Positions 1-11,425 of a stretch of 57,511 nt of DNA are shown here, one piece after another. The position numbers were made by a program, and so were the translations under genes. Below the pieces are notes generated by a model. That model searched no databases and was not told where the DNA came from. It worked only from the letters and a program-made list of their open reading frames with translations. The first letter of the stretch is position 1, and each line of letters starts with the position of its first letter. Source of the DNA: Phoronis australis (taxonomy: Eukaryota; Phoronida; Phoronidae); the NCBI GenBank assembly GCA_002633005.1, contig NMRA01000252.1, forward strand, positions 172,267 to 229,777. The letters run 5' to 3'.

Positions 1-2
1 GA

Positions 3-438
3 GCGTGTCGACGATGTGGCCAGTGTTTTAAATACTCCAGTGGAGCAGACGAAGACGGTCATCTGTCACCCTACGTTTACGATCTTGTCGTGGCTCTGTG
101 TGGAAGACGGATTGAAGAGGCCATGGTACGCGTGATTCCAGCTGCCCGGGACCGTATGCTGGATTTGTGCAAAGGATGCGGGAAGCCATTTTTTACTGGT
201 CGCTGTTGTCCACCCGGGAACTGCTGTGGATGCGGCTGTGGCGGATGCGGGGGTGGGTGCGGGGGTGGGTGCAGAGGCGGGTGCGGAGGTGGATGCGGGT
301 GCTGTTCTAGAGGAGGCATCTGCTGTGGTAACGACCCAACAAAGACGCCTGCCTGCTTTGATCCGTGTCCGCCGTGTCCACCGATCGGGACGTACCAAGC
401 GTACATGTCACTACCGTGGATGCCTCGTCTTGGCCCGT
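3..438 (+). CDS. Locus A: Cys-rich module-1 protein, partial exon cut by the left edge
   Basis: The frame is open from base 3 with no start visible, so this is the 3' part of a coding exon. It reads a C-x2-C-x2-C cluster (bases 6-26), then the family module 1: Cys-x-Arg-Arg, a helix-like stretch, IPAA, then LCKGCGKPFF and more Cys (about 99-200). After that comes a run of Cys-Gly units (bases 205-325) and a Pro/Cys stretch. A strong donor (GTAAGTAT) begins at 439 and leaves one codon base, as in the other family exons. The open frame to the stop at 575 loses the Cys bias after 438 and is probably intron. Module 1 recurs in gene 1 exon 2, gene C and gene D. CxxC pairs suggest metal binding. 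The function is unknown, and a Cys-rich structural protein is an alternative. Confidence 0.65.
222..305 (+). repeat. Short in-frame tandem repeat coding Cys-Gly units
   Basis: About seven imperfect 12-base units of the form GG-TGC-GG-GG-TGC lie inside locus A. They encode alternating Cys and Gly with one Arg. The repeat is in frame, so its length can vary by slippage without breaking the protein. Confidence 0.7.
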
Positions 439-2320
439 GTAAGTATGACGTAACATACTCTCATCAACTGTTCTCAGTAGTCTCGGAGCCCAAGTCTCTG
501 ACTATTACACTTCACTTCGTCCTAAAGGTGGCAGGCTCCAAAGAAATTCTAAAATCGTTTATCTTCTTTGACTAATAGTATGCATGAAAATTTAAAATGT
601 TCTGCTTTACTGTTATTTAGTTTCTATCCACATAGCATACGCGCACCCAGCCTTTAATATGGGAGGCTCGAATTTCTGGCGATGTGGACCTTTTGCTGAC
701 AAAAAAGCAGCAGGACTAAAAAAGGGGGGTACCACCTTCAGAACAGTTGTGTGTCTGCGCCTTTTTAGTGGATTTTTGTCTCGTTTTCTCGGGTCTTTTT
801 GTTTCTCTGTGGCCGACTTTTTGCCCTCCGAGCCACCTCTCTGACCTGGGTGCGTGCACGCATACAATGTAACTACGTAAATGGGATCTAGTTGCACTGA
901 AGTTTTCACGCACCAGTAAGACAAATAAAATTTAAGTGTGTGCTTAGTCCGCAACAATGCAGTCAAAAGCTCCTTGTTTCATTTTTCGTGTTTTTATTTG
1001 AAATCGATGTCACCAGTAATGGACGCTATACGCATGTCGAGACGTTTTGTTTTTCAGGACCGATCGACACAACCGGACTCAATAGATAAATAACCTCAAC
1101 GCCCGCTGCTGGGGGAAACACCACATTATGTCGGCACCAGGTCAATTTTAATTCAATATTCTTCACTGCAAAATATTTTATCTGGGAAAATTGAATAAAA
1201 TCGGTTTGGCATAGCTGTACCCTTTTCCCAAGCCTTCTGGGCGAATGTTGATTAATCATATCCATGAGGCAGCCTGGCATAAGGGGTTACAAGATAGACC
1301 TAACACCCACTTTAACATTATTTCTTCCGGAGAACGGAATCTGACTGTACTTTATATTTAGATCGTGACCGACTTCATATGGAAAGTGCGTCTTGATGGG
1401 TTACTAGGACGATAGCTCGTTAACACAAATTCTTTGAACGATAACAAATACGGTTTCGGCCTATTAACATAAATTAAAAACGACTTTCATAATTATCCAT
1501 TTCACTGATGCTCTGTAGCCATAGACAACCCTCAAACACGTCTGTAGCAAATTTGAAAATCATTACAACATCTTATAAACAGGCAAGCGTGACTTACGCT
1601 AAAGGTGAGTAACACAAGTGCATCGAAAAACCACCCACGGAGATCGATAATATCTTATACGTGACTCAGAATGTATGAATTGTTAGTTGAATCCTGCTTT
1701 TATCAGACAAGTGATGATGCATTAGGAGGTGACAGAACGAGCGTTGTTTGAAGCCACCAGTGGTTTAGTATCCTTTTAACAACAAGACTTTGCGGTACCC
1801 GTACAGTTCACTTTATAGTAAATATATAGACGCTGATGTTGGCAACAGTGAAACATATCAAGTAAAACAGGAAAGTCAGGAACCCCAAGTGGGAGTCGAA
1901 CCACAAGCCTTTAGGTTGCCGGTCTAGTGCTCTTACCTCTGAACTACTGAGGACCCTACATCTATGCAATTACTATTTGAAGCCAACTGTTATGTCACAT
2001 ACTGGTAAATTGCTGATTATATAATTGTCGAAATCTCGTGTGAAAAAGCGATGCCACTCATGGGATGGATGATACTAACTTTTTTATTTTCAAAAACAAA
2101 TGCGCTTCAAATTTTAATGTGAATTGTCATTACTCCAACATCTGTATTCTAAAAAGACTCAAAATAAAATGCTGCATCTGAAACTATTTTAAAGTTTTCC
2201 AACCCTTAAGAGGCCTCCTCAGTTACCCCTACAGACGGTGAAAACCCACATACGCGCCTCTTAATCAGCACTGGGACTCGGAATAACCACTAAATATATT
2301 CACGACAAATTTTCCATCCA
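439..2320. other. Non-coding stretch between locus A and gene 1
   Basis: No convincing exon was seen. The frame of locus A runs to 575 but lacks its composition. The stretch presumably holds an intron and any last exon of locus A plus the spacer to gene 1. It contains a tRNA-like sequence (1878-1957, listed separately) and an AATAAA at about 925. The rest is unremarkable A+T-leaning DNA. Confidence 0.5.
1878..1957 (-). repeat. tRNA-like sequence, probably a pseudo-tRNA or SINE head
   Basis: Read on the minus strand, this has an A-box-like TAGTTCAGAGGTAAGAGCA and a B-box-like GGTTCGACTCC at tRNA-like spacing. The T-stem pairs well only with an 8-base loop, the anticodon stem has two mismatches, position 33 is C instead of U, and the acceptor ends pair imperfectly. 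No poly-T terminator follows directly. A functional tRNA is unlikely; a tRNA-derived SINE head or dead tRNA fits better. Confidence 0.4.
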
Positions 2321-2340
2321 ACGCAACCCTTGTGACGTAG
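2288..2340 (+). promoter_or_regulatory. Possible gene 1 upstream elements (A/T box and CRE-like TGACGT)
   Basis: A TAAATATATT stretch (about 2291-2300) and a TGACGT hexamer (2333-2338) lie 160-200 bases upstream of the first in-frame ATG of gene 1. Similar TGACGT cores lie upstream of gene 2 and gene C. Such a hexamer is common by chance, roughly once per 2 kb counting both strands, so this is weak on its own. Confidence 0.2.
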
Positions 2341-2365
2341 AAATCAACATAGGAAAACGTAAGCA

Positions 2366-5072
2366 TTGCATTATTCGTTTATTAGTTTTTGTGTAATTGA
2401 GGAAGCTCAGGGTAAACTGCCCTCGGTGCTGGTTACTCCAACTCGATGGTCGTGCAATAACAGACAAGGCCTTGGTCAGGGGCTTGGACATTGCGACATG
2501 TTAGCTACACTCAGATCAAAGAACAATTCGGCCCAGTATGATGTAGACGTTACAGAAGCAACAACGGCTGATCACAGAAAAATTCACAAAAAGAAGAAGA
2601 AAAAAGGTAAAAACAAAGAACCAACTGAAGACAAAGTTGAGGAATGTGTCGACGGAGTACAGCAAGACGTGGACATTGTGAAACAGGGTACTAAAAATAG
2701 CAAGAAGAAACACGGCAAAAGTGAAGACACAGAACACAAGGGGAACGAAACGGAATCAAATGTGAAAATGAACTTGGGACCAGCAACTGGTGAAAATGAG
2801 GAACACGAGGACGGAAGGAGAGAAAAGAAAAAGAAGAAGAAAAGGAAAGAGAGAGAAAACTATGAGAAAGAAAGTCCAACCACGTTGGTCAAAGAAACAA
2901 GAAATGACAGTCTCGGAGGTAAGGTCGAGACTAACGAATCCAGAAATAAAAAAGACAGCGAAGTTAAGAAAAAGAAAAAGTCTAAAAATAAACACGGTGA
3001 TGTTGACCAAACAACAAGTGGTGACATCAAAGATAGTGAAACAAATGAAATTGAACTATTTCAAGAAATCGTTAATCACGACGATGATCAAAAAACAAAA
3101 CCAGGGGGCGTTAAAGAAGACAAAACAAACAAGAGTGTTGACAAAATCCAGACATCTGAAAATTTGCATGATACATTGGTTACCAAAGGGAGTGAAGAAA
3201 TTACGAAAAGTGAAATTCCCGTTGGAGCGATAGGAAATGAGGTTGCAGAAACCACTAGCAGCAGCAAGAAAGAAAACAAGAAAAAAGGAAGGTCTAAACA
3301 AAAATCTCAACAAAACACAAATCTTGAAAACGGCACATCTCCTACTGAGGGAAAACCCCACAAAGAAAGCCTCAAGCGGAAAGAGAATGCAGAGACGACA
3401 AAGAAAAATATAAGCGATAGAAATGATACGGGAAAAAACAGCTCCAAGCCGAAAAAGCATCGCCATAAAAGTGGTGGGCATCAAGACGAAAAGGAGACAA
3501 GTTCAGCCTACAATGAGAGAAATTTAAAAGAACGAAGTTTTGAAAATATCGCAACTATTGAGTCAGGTGAGAATGTAGCAGGCGATGAGCATGAGCAGAC
3601 TAAACGACGTAAGAGCAGACGCAAGTCTAAAAACCGTCACGAAAAAAGTGGTGGAAAAGATAAAGAGGAAATGGCAGTGTCAGCTAGTCAAGAAAAGGTT
3701 GTCAAACCACAAAGTTTTCAAAGTGCAATAAATCTCGAAGCGGGTAGCGCCACTGGGTACAATACGACAGGCGATAAACACGAGGAAACCAAAAGGGACA
3801 GAAAAAGCTCTCAGACTAGAAATACACGCCATAAAAATGTTGACAATGTTGAGGATAAGGATGCGATTTCAGCTAGTTATGAAAAAAATATCAAAAAAAC
3901 GAAAAATGCCGCAACGATCGAAGCAGATGAGACGACAGCATCCAAGACAAAAATGCACCGCGATAAAAGTGGAGGAAATGAATATGAAAAGAAAGGAATT
4001 TTAGCTATCCATGGGAAGAGTCTGAAACAAAGCTATAAGCATGCCACGGGCAGCAAGACAGAAAGCGATGACTTAACAGAATTCAAAGATCACAAAAAAC
4101 ATACACGAAAATGTTCCAATGCGCCCTCTGACAAAAGCAATGATAATCAATACAGCAACGGGAAAGAACTGGAACGAGACAGTCGTAAAAACATAAATTA
4201 TGTCAGAAAACACAGAAGAGAGCATTCAGACCGCATTGGAGATGCTAATGATTTTGACGAATTCCTCAAGCCATCTGAACAAACCAGTGACGGTGACCTA
4301 TATAACCTTGTACAAGAAGACGACGTTCCAGCCAGTGAAAACGAATCGGACGATGATCAGGACTTCGGTGAACTACTAATAAGCAACGATAACGCTTCAT
4401 CTGTAGTTGGACTGCTTGGCGAAATCGAACAAAGACAAAAAATAGAGATTCCACCGAATGCAAGTAAACCAGGCATTCTGAGAAAAACAATTGGGGAGAA
4501 ACAAAAAGAGCAAATGGAAAGGAGGTCTTCGGAGGGAGAAAAAAATTCCCCACCGGATTTCTTAAAGGTTCCAAGCATGAAAGAAATAATGAAAGATAAA
4601 AAGAAACAGCGGAAGGGAGCAAAGGAAGCTAAACGATTACAGAAAAAGTCAGCAGCCATGAAAGGTGAAGACAGTGACCAGTCCAATCAATCACATACTG
4701 GTGAAATCGAAGAAGATGACTATGAACAACATTTGCACTTCCACAATTATTTGGGAAAACGGGAACCTGGTACCAGAGAACATCCTACAGACGGTACCGA
4801 CGCATCCCGAGATACCAATGAATTCAAACGCCTTGCAGCGAAATTCGAAGTATTGAGCAACAAAGAAGAAGGTGACCAATCGAGCTCGACGATGAGATCA
4901 ACCACAAGTGACACAACATCCTATCCATTTCAGGAAAGTTCTTCTTTTGCAAATGAACAGCTAAGAAAGGAACTATCACAACTTCGAAGGAGGATTTACT
5001 CGCTTGAACATTTTGAAAACAAACCACTTGTTAAACCAGGAAGTCATTTCATAACTCGAGTTGGAAGCATGG
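2366..5072 (+). CDS. Gene 1, exon 1: long Lys/Glu-rich disordered protein with internal repeats
   Basis: A 909-residue open frame, far longer than chance. The frame has a TTG at 2366; the first ATG in frame is at 2498, and a possible phase-0 acceptor (CAG) ends at 2410, so the start is uncertain. The protein is highly charged, with Lys clusters at residues 75-82 and 150-162. Four diverged repeats (about bases 3450-4072) each begin with a basic segment and KSGG-like motif. A short heptad-like coiled coil (LRKELSQLRRRIYSLE, residues 871-886) lies at the end and resembles the end of gene 2 exon 1. A GC donor (ATGG|GCAAGT) at 5073, or a weaker GT at 5091, both leave phase 1 and fit exon 2. No known family recognised; nuclear or cytoskeletal disorder is a guess. 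Confidence 0.7.
3450..4072 (+). repeat. Four diverged protein-level tandem repeats in gene 1 exon 1
   Basis: Units begin near 3450, 3630, 3820 and 3949 and are about 40-64 residues long. Each has a basic RH/HR-Lys opening (KSGG in three of four), an acidic turn, a serine/alanine-rich segment followed by a Lys-containing tract, an IE/LE-x-(G/D) segment and in the first two a GD-x-HE-x-TKR ending. Conservation is weak at DNA level, so this is an old intragenic expansion. Confidence 0.55.
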
Positions 5073-5474
5073 GCAAGTGTTTTTATTTCTGTTAAGTTTT
5101 GGTCGTTTTCATGGTAGACTATATTTGTGTGTTTAGCCTTTTCTTGCGTCTAGTGTTACTCCGTGTTTGTTGTTGAAATACAAGTGACAATGTAAAGTAG
5201 ATGAATACGGACACTTGTTAAAAACTACCAATATGAAATGTGTACCAACCAATTGATTTGATGGGCCCAGGAGGCGGAAATTGTTGGTCTTTTTGTGGAA
5301 AATGAAGGTCTGATTGTTGACCATCCGCGGGTCAGAAATGTGAAGCTCTCAGCTAGATGTCTATAATTCCATTGTTTATTCCCTTCTCGGCTCGTTGATT
5401 ACAAAACTGTTATGTGAACGGAAAGGAACGACTCTGAGCTTCTGTGTCATTAGAGATGTGCATTTCTTTTCTAG
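5073..5474 (+). other. Predicted phase-1 intron of gene 1, possibly GC-AG
   Basis: The left end GCAAGT fits the best-known non-canonical donor class; the alternative GTTAAG at 5091 has a poor exon side. The right end is a strong acceptor (TGCATTTCTTTTCTAG, ending at 5474). Both donors leave one codon base and the downstream frame needs exactly that, so exons 1 and 2 join in frame. An independent start of the second frame at the ATG at 5456 is the alternative, but that ATG lies inside the acceptor tract. Confidence 0.55.
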
Positions 5475-7117
5475 CTCCTTCCTGGGTAAATGAAATAGCT
5501 AAAAAGGCCAGACCTGTAATTAATCCTTTTACGATGAACTATCAGCCATTAACTCCGGAAACAGCGCAAAAATATCCAAGCCTGTCCAAATGCGGCCAAT
5601 GCAAAATTTGCAATAAGGAGATAACTGACTTTCGTGACGTGATCAACTGTAAACGGTGCAGTAAACCAATTCCGCAAGGACAGGTGAACGAAATGAAAAT
5701 CGGTCAAGATGACCATAATTCTAAAAGCAACTCGCCATTTGATCCACGATTCTACTTCCATGAACCAGATATTGCGTATGGAAAAGTTGCTGATGACCAA
5801 GAGAAATCAAGAGAAACCAACTATGGACACGGTGACCTTGGTATTGGAGAGTTTATGGGACCCGATGGGAAGATGAGGCAATGCTTGGTTTGCTTTGACG
5901 TGCATCTGCTTCCCGTCTCGGAGAGTGAAACCTTTGATGACACAAATACCTCAGCTGAAGACAGTACCAATACCCTAAGTGAGTTGTTTCAAAACAGAAA
6001 TCAACATGAAAACACTGTGCCTACGAAGCAAAAGCCTTCGGAAAACAAGTTTCAACTTCAAGGGGAGCCAATTCACATTCTTCGCGAGAAGCGGGGCTGC
6101 GGTGGTTGTGGTGGGAATTGTGCTTGCGCAAGAAATGCTGCTGCGAAATACAGAAAGTTGGGTAGTAATGTGCCTAATGCTGGGCCGTCGCTGACACCGA
6201 AAGATATTTATTCTGACGACCGCACTGTTGTGCGTTCAGAGCAACCTGCCTATAACAAGCATACTGTCCAAAGAAAAAACCCAATTTCTTCATTGAACGA
6301 CAGGACGCTCGCAAACAATAAGGCGATGAACCACCTGCAAAGTGGTCTTAGAGATCAGTTATATGCCAGTTATGCAACCGCCAATAACTCCGCAAGGAAC
6401 TCATCTTACTATTTTGTACCTCAGCCACAAAATGTTCACTTCCCCACGAGCACCGCCGATTCGTCACGAAGCTCATCTGATTCAGAGAGCAGTTCAGAAA
6501 CTGACAGTGACTCCATTAGGAACTGGTTAGAGCTACTGAGAAACAACAAGGATAATTGGCATCCCGATTCACCGATTGCCAATAATGTTTACAAAGAAAG
6601 ACGTTTAAGAGGTTTTTCAGACAATACATCTCCACAGCCATCAAGTTCTCGTTCTCGCAAACCTGTTTATAAACCCGGGTCAAGCAGCAAGCGTGTTCCG
6701 TATAACTCATCACTTAAAGCAAAGAACAACAACGCGAACTTGCAAGATTCTGTCGGAAAACTGTCCACTTCTTTGTGCAGGCAACGTGTAATGCAAGCAA
6801 TGCATTGGATATTGCCAGCAACCAAAAACGGCAAGCTGGCTATATGTAAGAAATGTTCCAAACCTGTGTTTTCTGGGGAGCTTATATGCTCCTCGGAAAA
6901 CAAGGTCACAATGAGATATCCAAAATGCCGGTGTTCGAAAAGTGCCGTTGCATACACGGTTGATATCCACGAAGAGACGTCCACTTTGTTGGATTCCCTG
7001 AACAAACAGGTTAGCAAAAAGGCATCGAAGAAACTGCACAATGAAGTGCCCCCAGCTTCTAGTAAACAGATTGTTCACAAAACCCTGAGTAACATGGTTG
7101 ACAGAGAATTTATCAAG
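5475..7117 (+). CDS. Gene 1, exon 2: module-2 plus module-1 Cys protein
   Basis: About 548 residues. Order (residues counted from base 5444): KCGQCKIC and CKRCSKPI knuckles (49-75), module 2 with FHEPDIAYG (about 104-112), GDLGIGEF (130-137) and CLVCFDVHLLP (about 147-157), a CGGCGGNCAC patch (about 218-227), a Ser/Asp-rich stretch (about 340-365), and module 1 with ATKNGKLAICKKCSKPVF (about 463-480). Module 2 is shared with gene 2 exon 2, module 1 with A, C and D. It ends at a good donor (ATCAAG|GTAATT, 7118) in phase 0, but a stop follows 15 bases on, so a terminal exon is also possible. CxxC pairs suggest zinc knuckles. Function unknown. Confidence 0.72.
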
Positions 7118-9477
7118 GTAATTATCATTTGAGTTATTGAGCCAGCTGTGCGCGAAAAAATATCACCAAAACCGGCTTCAAAGCAGACTTTCGTCACAAA
7201 AACATTTGCCTCTTATCGTCATGAAAGTGGCCTAAAAATGTGTGAAACGTCGGTTATTGCTTGAGACCATGTTGCGTTCATTGTATGTTGGTTCGTCACG
7301 ACGTATCATGTTATGCACCCAGCATGCTTTCAAGAAACAACGAACTGTAGGTTGTTTGCACACTCAGAAACATTTTTTCATCTGAGTAAGGAACAAATTG
7401 AAATGCATTTTACAGGGGTAAGAGGCCTAGCTCTAAACTTTGTTTGTTGGTCGGAACGCAGGTTTATGGCTGCTTTGAGCTGCGTAGTGATGGTAACAGA
7501 CTAAACAGGACTTAGTAATGGGCTTACGTTTGAACTGATTATTCGACATTAGAATTATCCACCCAAAGTCTTCGCAGAACTGGAAAACGTGCGCCCTTTT
7601 TATATTAACTTCTTTAGTGCTAGGTCCGCCACCACCAGCTAACGACAAAAAAATCTCGGCGCGAATAAAATACACACAGTACTTGAGCTCAAAATCAAGA
7701 ACATTTTTCTGCCCAAAGAAACTAAGATAAGATCAAGTTTGAGTTTCGACATTCAACCTTTGGGCCCTGAGATTTGATTACCTTTTGTAGGTGGCTCAGA
7801 ATAGCGACACTACTTCCGGTCGAATGATGGTGGACATTGTGCTAGACCTCATGACTCATGGCCGAGCACAGACGTAGGAGTGAAGAGGCACGAGAGAGTG
7901 TTTAGACATAATCATCCTCATGGCCGAGCACTGGCAGGGTAAACGGGCACTGAAGAGCTTCTGAAAATAATAATTCCCTCGTGTTGTCACAACTTGTGAA
8001 TCATGTACTAATAAAATTTACATACAACAGATTTTATAAAAACCACACGCGTGTTGCAACGTTTGTAGCAGACACACGAACTGAAATAACAAATCTCTCG
8101 AGTGACCCATACCCTTTTGTGAGATATTTTAGGTGACTTTATACAGATAGACAGTAGCATTTACACTACCTATGAATAAATGTATTGGAGTACGCCAGGT
8201 TTGGCAGTAGGTTTGCATTGCCAATAGTTCATGTGGATCCGATTTGCTTGTATTTGTGAACATGTTGTGAATGAGCGGCTGCAGATACACTTTCTTTAAA
8301 AGGGCGGCCCCTTGAATATTGTTGCTTGGTGCTCAGCAATTGCGTAATCTGTTACGACTTCAGTATGTGTTGAATCAGCCCAGAATTGAAAAAATGTGAC
8401 AGCACTTTGGACCACATTTGTAGAATTGTAGTATTAATAGTGAATTTGCGACTGGAATGCACTTGCATGGCTAGTGGCGAGCATCATCAGGGGAGTGGTG
8501 GTGTTGGGATGAAAACTGACAATTTTTGCTGCCTTTCTTCGAAGCCAGCTTCCTTTTCCGAGACACAATAAAGTTTCTGTGGTCATGTGTATCGCTTCTG
8601 AGGTGAAACAACTCACAACTTTTCATCTTGTTCGTAGTTTTCCAAAAGGTTAGAGGTTCAGCAAGTTCTGTGACGTGTGTACTGACAGGGAAACTCAGTG
8701 AGAATTTGACGTAACGGAGCTGGCCGCGAAAGGTTTCATTGCTTTTCCCTGTTTTCCAGTGGTCTTAGTTCTAACCTAGTGATGCAGTTATCAAACCAAC
8801 TAGAATCCCATTGTTTTGTCATTTTGTCCACAATGATGTCATCAAACGAGACTGTTGCGGCACGACTGCTGATAACTTAATGATTTTTCGGTAAAATTAG
8901 TCAACAAACTCGTCATTTACAAGTGCCGTCCTTCCTACGCAACGGCCTGTGTGTGGGAATAGCTGTCCTCTCACTTCAACACAAATCAATTTAAGCCCAA
9001 ATACTGTAGATTACGATCCCCATAAAGTACATGTATGTGTTAATAAAGAGGTAATTAGGGTCTATACTGTAATGTTGGTGCGTGACTTCCGTGAAGAATT
9101 CCGCCAAACGCACCGTGGCTTTCAAATTACAATGGTTGTCTGCGCGCATTTCCCGTAATCCATAAAATAAACACCTAGCGTTGGAAATAATAGCAGAGTC
9201 GTAAAAAAAGAAATATCCACCCACAATTTTAATTAAAATATCTTCCTTTACCTGTACATGTATAACTCCACTGTTCAAAAAGGTCAATCTTGTTTTAGTG
9301 TTCTTCCCCGGAAGGCAAGCAATGGTTTGCATATCTAATTAAAACAAAACTAAAGAAATGACAAAATTAAGAGCATTCACGATAACTTCATTCAGTGTCG
9401 TGTTCATTTCACAAACACGAAACTTCCACTGAGAACTACATTCTCGATTAAGCAACGAATGCAACTGTCAAATATAC

Positions 9478-9990
9478 ATTTATGCTCGGAATATGTCCCG
9501 AAAATAATAGGTGCGTCGCAAGCTCCGTTTCCAGAGATACAAAGGAGACCGTGTATAGGCGTCATTTATTATGACTGATAAGGTACAGAAATATGAGTGT
9601 ACAAATAACATAAAGATAAAATAATAATCTCTGGAAAGATGGGCAATAAAAAGCGCCCCCAGAGTAGAGGGTGGTAGAGGGTGGGAAAAATGAAGAGAGA
9701 TTAGCTCGAACCTAAGTGCTGCAAAGCGAAGTACAGATGGCAGGAAATATAACTTTCTTGAGAACAAAGGAGCCCTATGACACGAGACAATCATCAGCCT
9801 ATGGGAGCCAGGAGCTGACCAAACTCGTGGCAGTAATACAAACGAACCAATAGTGAGGCTGGAAATGGAATGTCCTAGTGCCTTGAGAGCAGGAGGACCG
9901 CATGCGAATCTACACAAGGGGTTATTGGACCAGTCCGAAAGAAGGGGGTATAAGAGGGACGAGTCCATATTCTCGCATAAATATATTTAA
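9478..9990. mobile_element. Possible small element with imperfect inverted ends
   Basis: The left end (ATTTATGCTCGGAATATG) and the reverse complement of the right end (ATTTATGCGAGAATATGG) match imperfectly, enclosing about 510 bases. A 162-codon open frame on the minus strand has no motif and looks accidental. A decayed LTR is an alternative. No target duplication was seen. Confidence 0.25.
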
Positions 9991-10419
9991 CGAGTGAAAT
10001 GTCATGTATCTATCTTGCAGTTGCAATGGTTTACAATTTGGTTTATAAAAGTCAATGTTTATTCGCGGAAGAGATTTTGCTTAATTTTTACCGCAGCACC
10101 ACGACATACATTGTAGCACTCGTCATATACTGTCAGTCGTTTTCAAACTTCTGTAACGCTTGGGATGTGTTTTGAGAAAAGTGACTTAAGACAGCAATTT
10201 GGTCTTACACTCCCCGGTTACAGTTACTGAATAAAGGTTTAGACATACAATGATTAGCACATCACAGCCTAGAAACAATTTAAAGCAATCATCTATGTAA
10301 ATGAAGTTTATTATTTGAAATTTTGCTGGCGTGAGAATTAATATTTTGTAGTAATTGTGTGAAGCTTGAGACTACGTTTGTGACTTGGGCCACTTTTAAT
10401 GAAATCAAAGCCAGGGGGC

Positions 10420-10760
10420 GCTGACTTAATTTAACCTGAAATAGACCTTGAAAATATTCTTAACACGTCCAGTTCTATTTTGATGTGAACCCAAGATAAG
10501 TTGCTATTATTCTGTGCTCGGGTGTGTTATGACAAGACTGACTGTGCAGTTCTGTTCTGCACCCGACGACCCCAGCATTGAAGCTTTTTTGGGTCTGAAC
10601 TCGAAATTTTGAGTTTTTAATCCACATTGTACTTCGAATCTAGGGTAAACAAGTGCAAATTTGGACCACACATTATTTTGCGTTGTCCAAAATATATTTA
10701 AGCAGAGAAGAATAGATATGCATTATTATCTTGAGTTCGTATTAAAGGAAAACAGACAAC
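10420..10760. mobile_element. Diverged fragment resembling the 26.5-kb / 34.4-kb MITE family
   Basis: It shares phrases such as AACTCGAAATTTTGAG and AAGTGCAAATTTGGAC with the elements at 26485-26867 and 34435-34825. The ends are not clear, so only a fragment call is supported. Confidence 0.3.
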
Positions 10761-11252
10761 GCCAAATATATTTTCCAGTTCGATTTAAATCCAAGGCTCT
10801 GGTGTCGTCTTGATATCCTGAGGCAAGCTTTAGGACATTTTGAGCCCACACATATCATACACCCATCCCTTCCAAAGGAAATACAGGAAAGAATTATTTT
10901 CCACATCATACTTCGCCAATTGAATGAGTGCTGATTTCCATAGAATGTGGTCAGTTAAGCCGTCACTCAAAATCCTGGCGATATGTCAATTGTCTGATTG
11001 ATTTGATCAATGTTTGAATGCATGTTCAGATCTCCAAAAACGTATCATATTTGGTTTGGTTTGACGTCATGAATAATAACTGTAGCTATGAATGGCATTG
11101 ATAATAAATGAGATTTTCCCGATTCAGATTAGAAGTACCAAATGATGTAAGTTCTTAATGACACAATGCTCCTTGACAGCTTATTTCACTAAGGAGTTTT
11201 CTGAAAACTGACCCAGTTTTACAACTTACAGGTACATATTCAAAATTGGGTT

Positions 11253-11425
11253 AGGCGAGTGAGGATTAAGCCACCACCAGCAATCTAAGGTTGCACGTCG
11301 GAGTGAGGATTGAGTCGCCACCAGCAATCTAAGGTTGCATCTCGGAGTGAGGATTAAGCCGCCATCAGTAATCTAAGGTTGCATCTCGGAGTGAGGATTA
11401 AGCCGCCACCAGCAATCTATGGTTG
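11253..11425. repeat. Minisatellite, about 3.6 copies of a 50-base unit
   Basis: The unit contains GAGTGAGGATTAAGCC, GCCACCAGCAATCTA and AGGTTGCATCTCG. Copies differ by a few bases each. No coding role is seen. Confidence 0.8.

Noticed and set aside
439-575. Extension of locus A to the stop at 575
   Set aside because: Cys/Pro bias ends at the strong donor at 439 and the remaining codons look like intron.
1878-1957. Functional tRNA gene on the minus strand
   Set aside because: Mismatched anticodon stem, 8-base T-loop, C at position 33 and poor acceptor pairing; kept only as a tRNA-like repeat.
9480-9968. 162-codon minus-strand frame
   Set aside because: No motif, no splice or promoter support; it lies within a possible inverted-end element.
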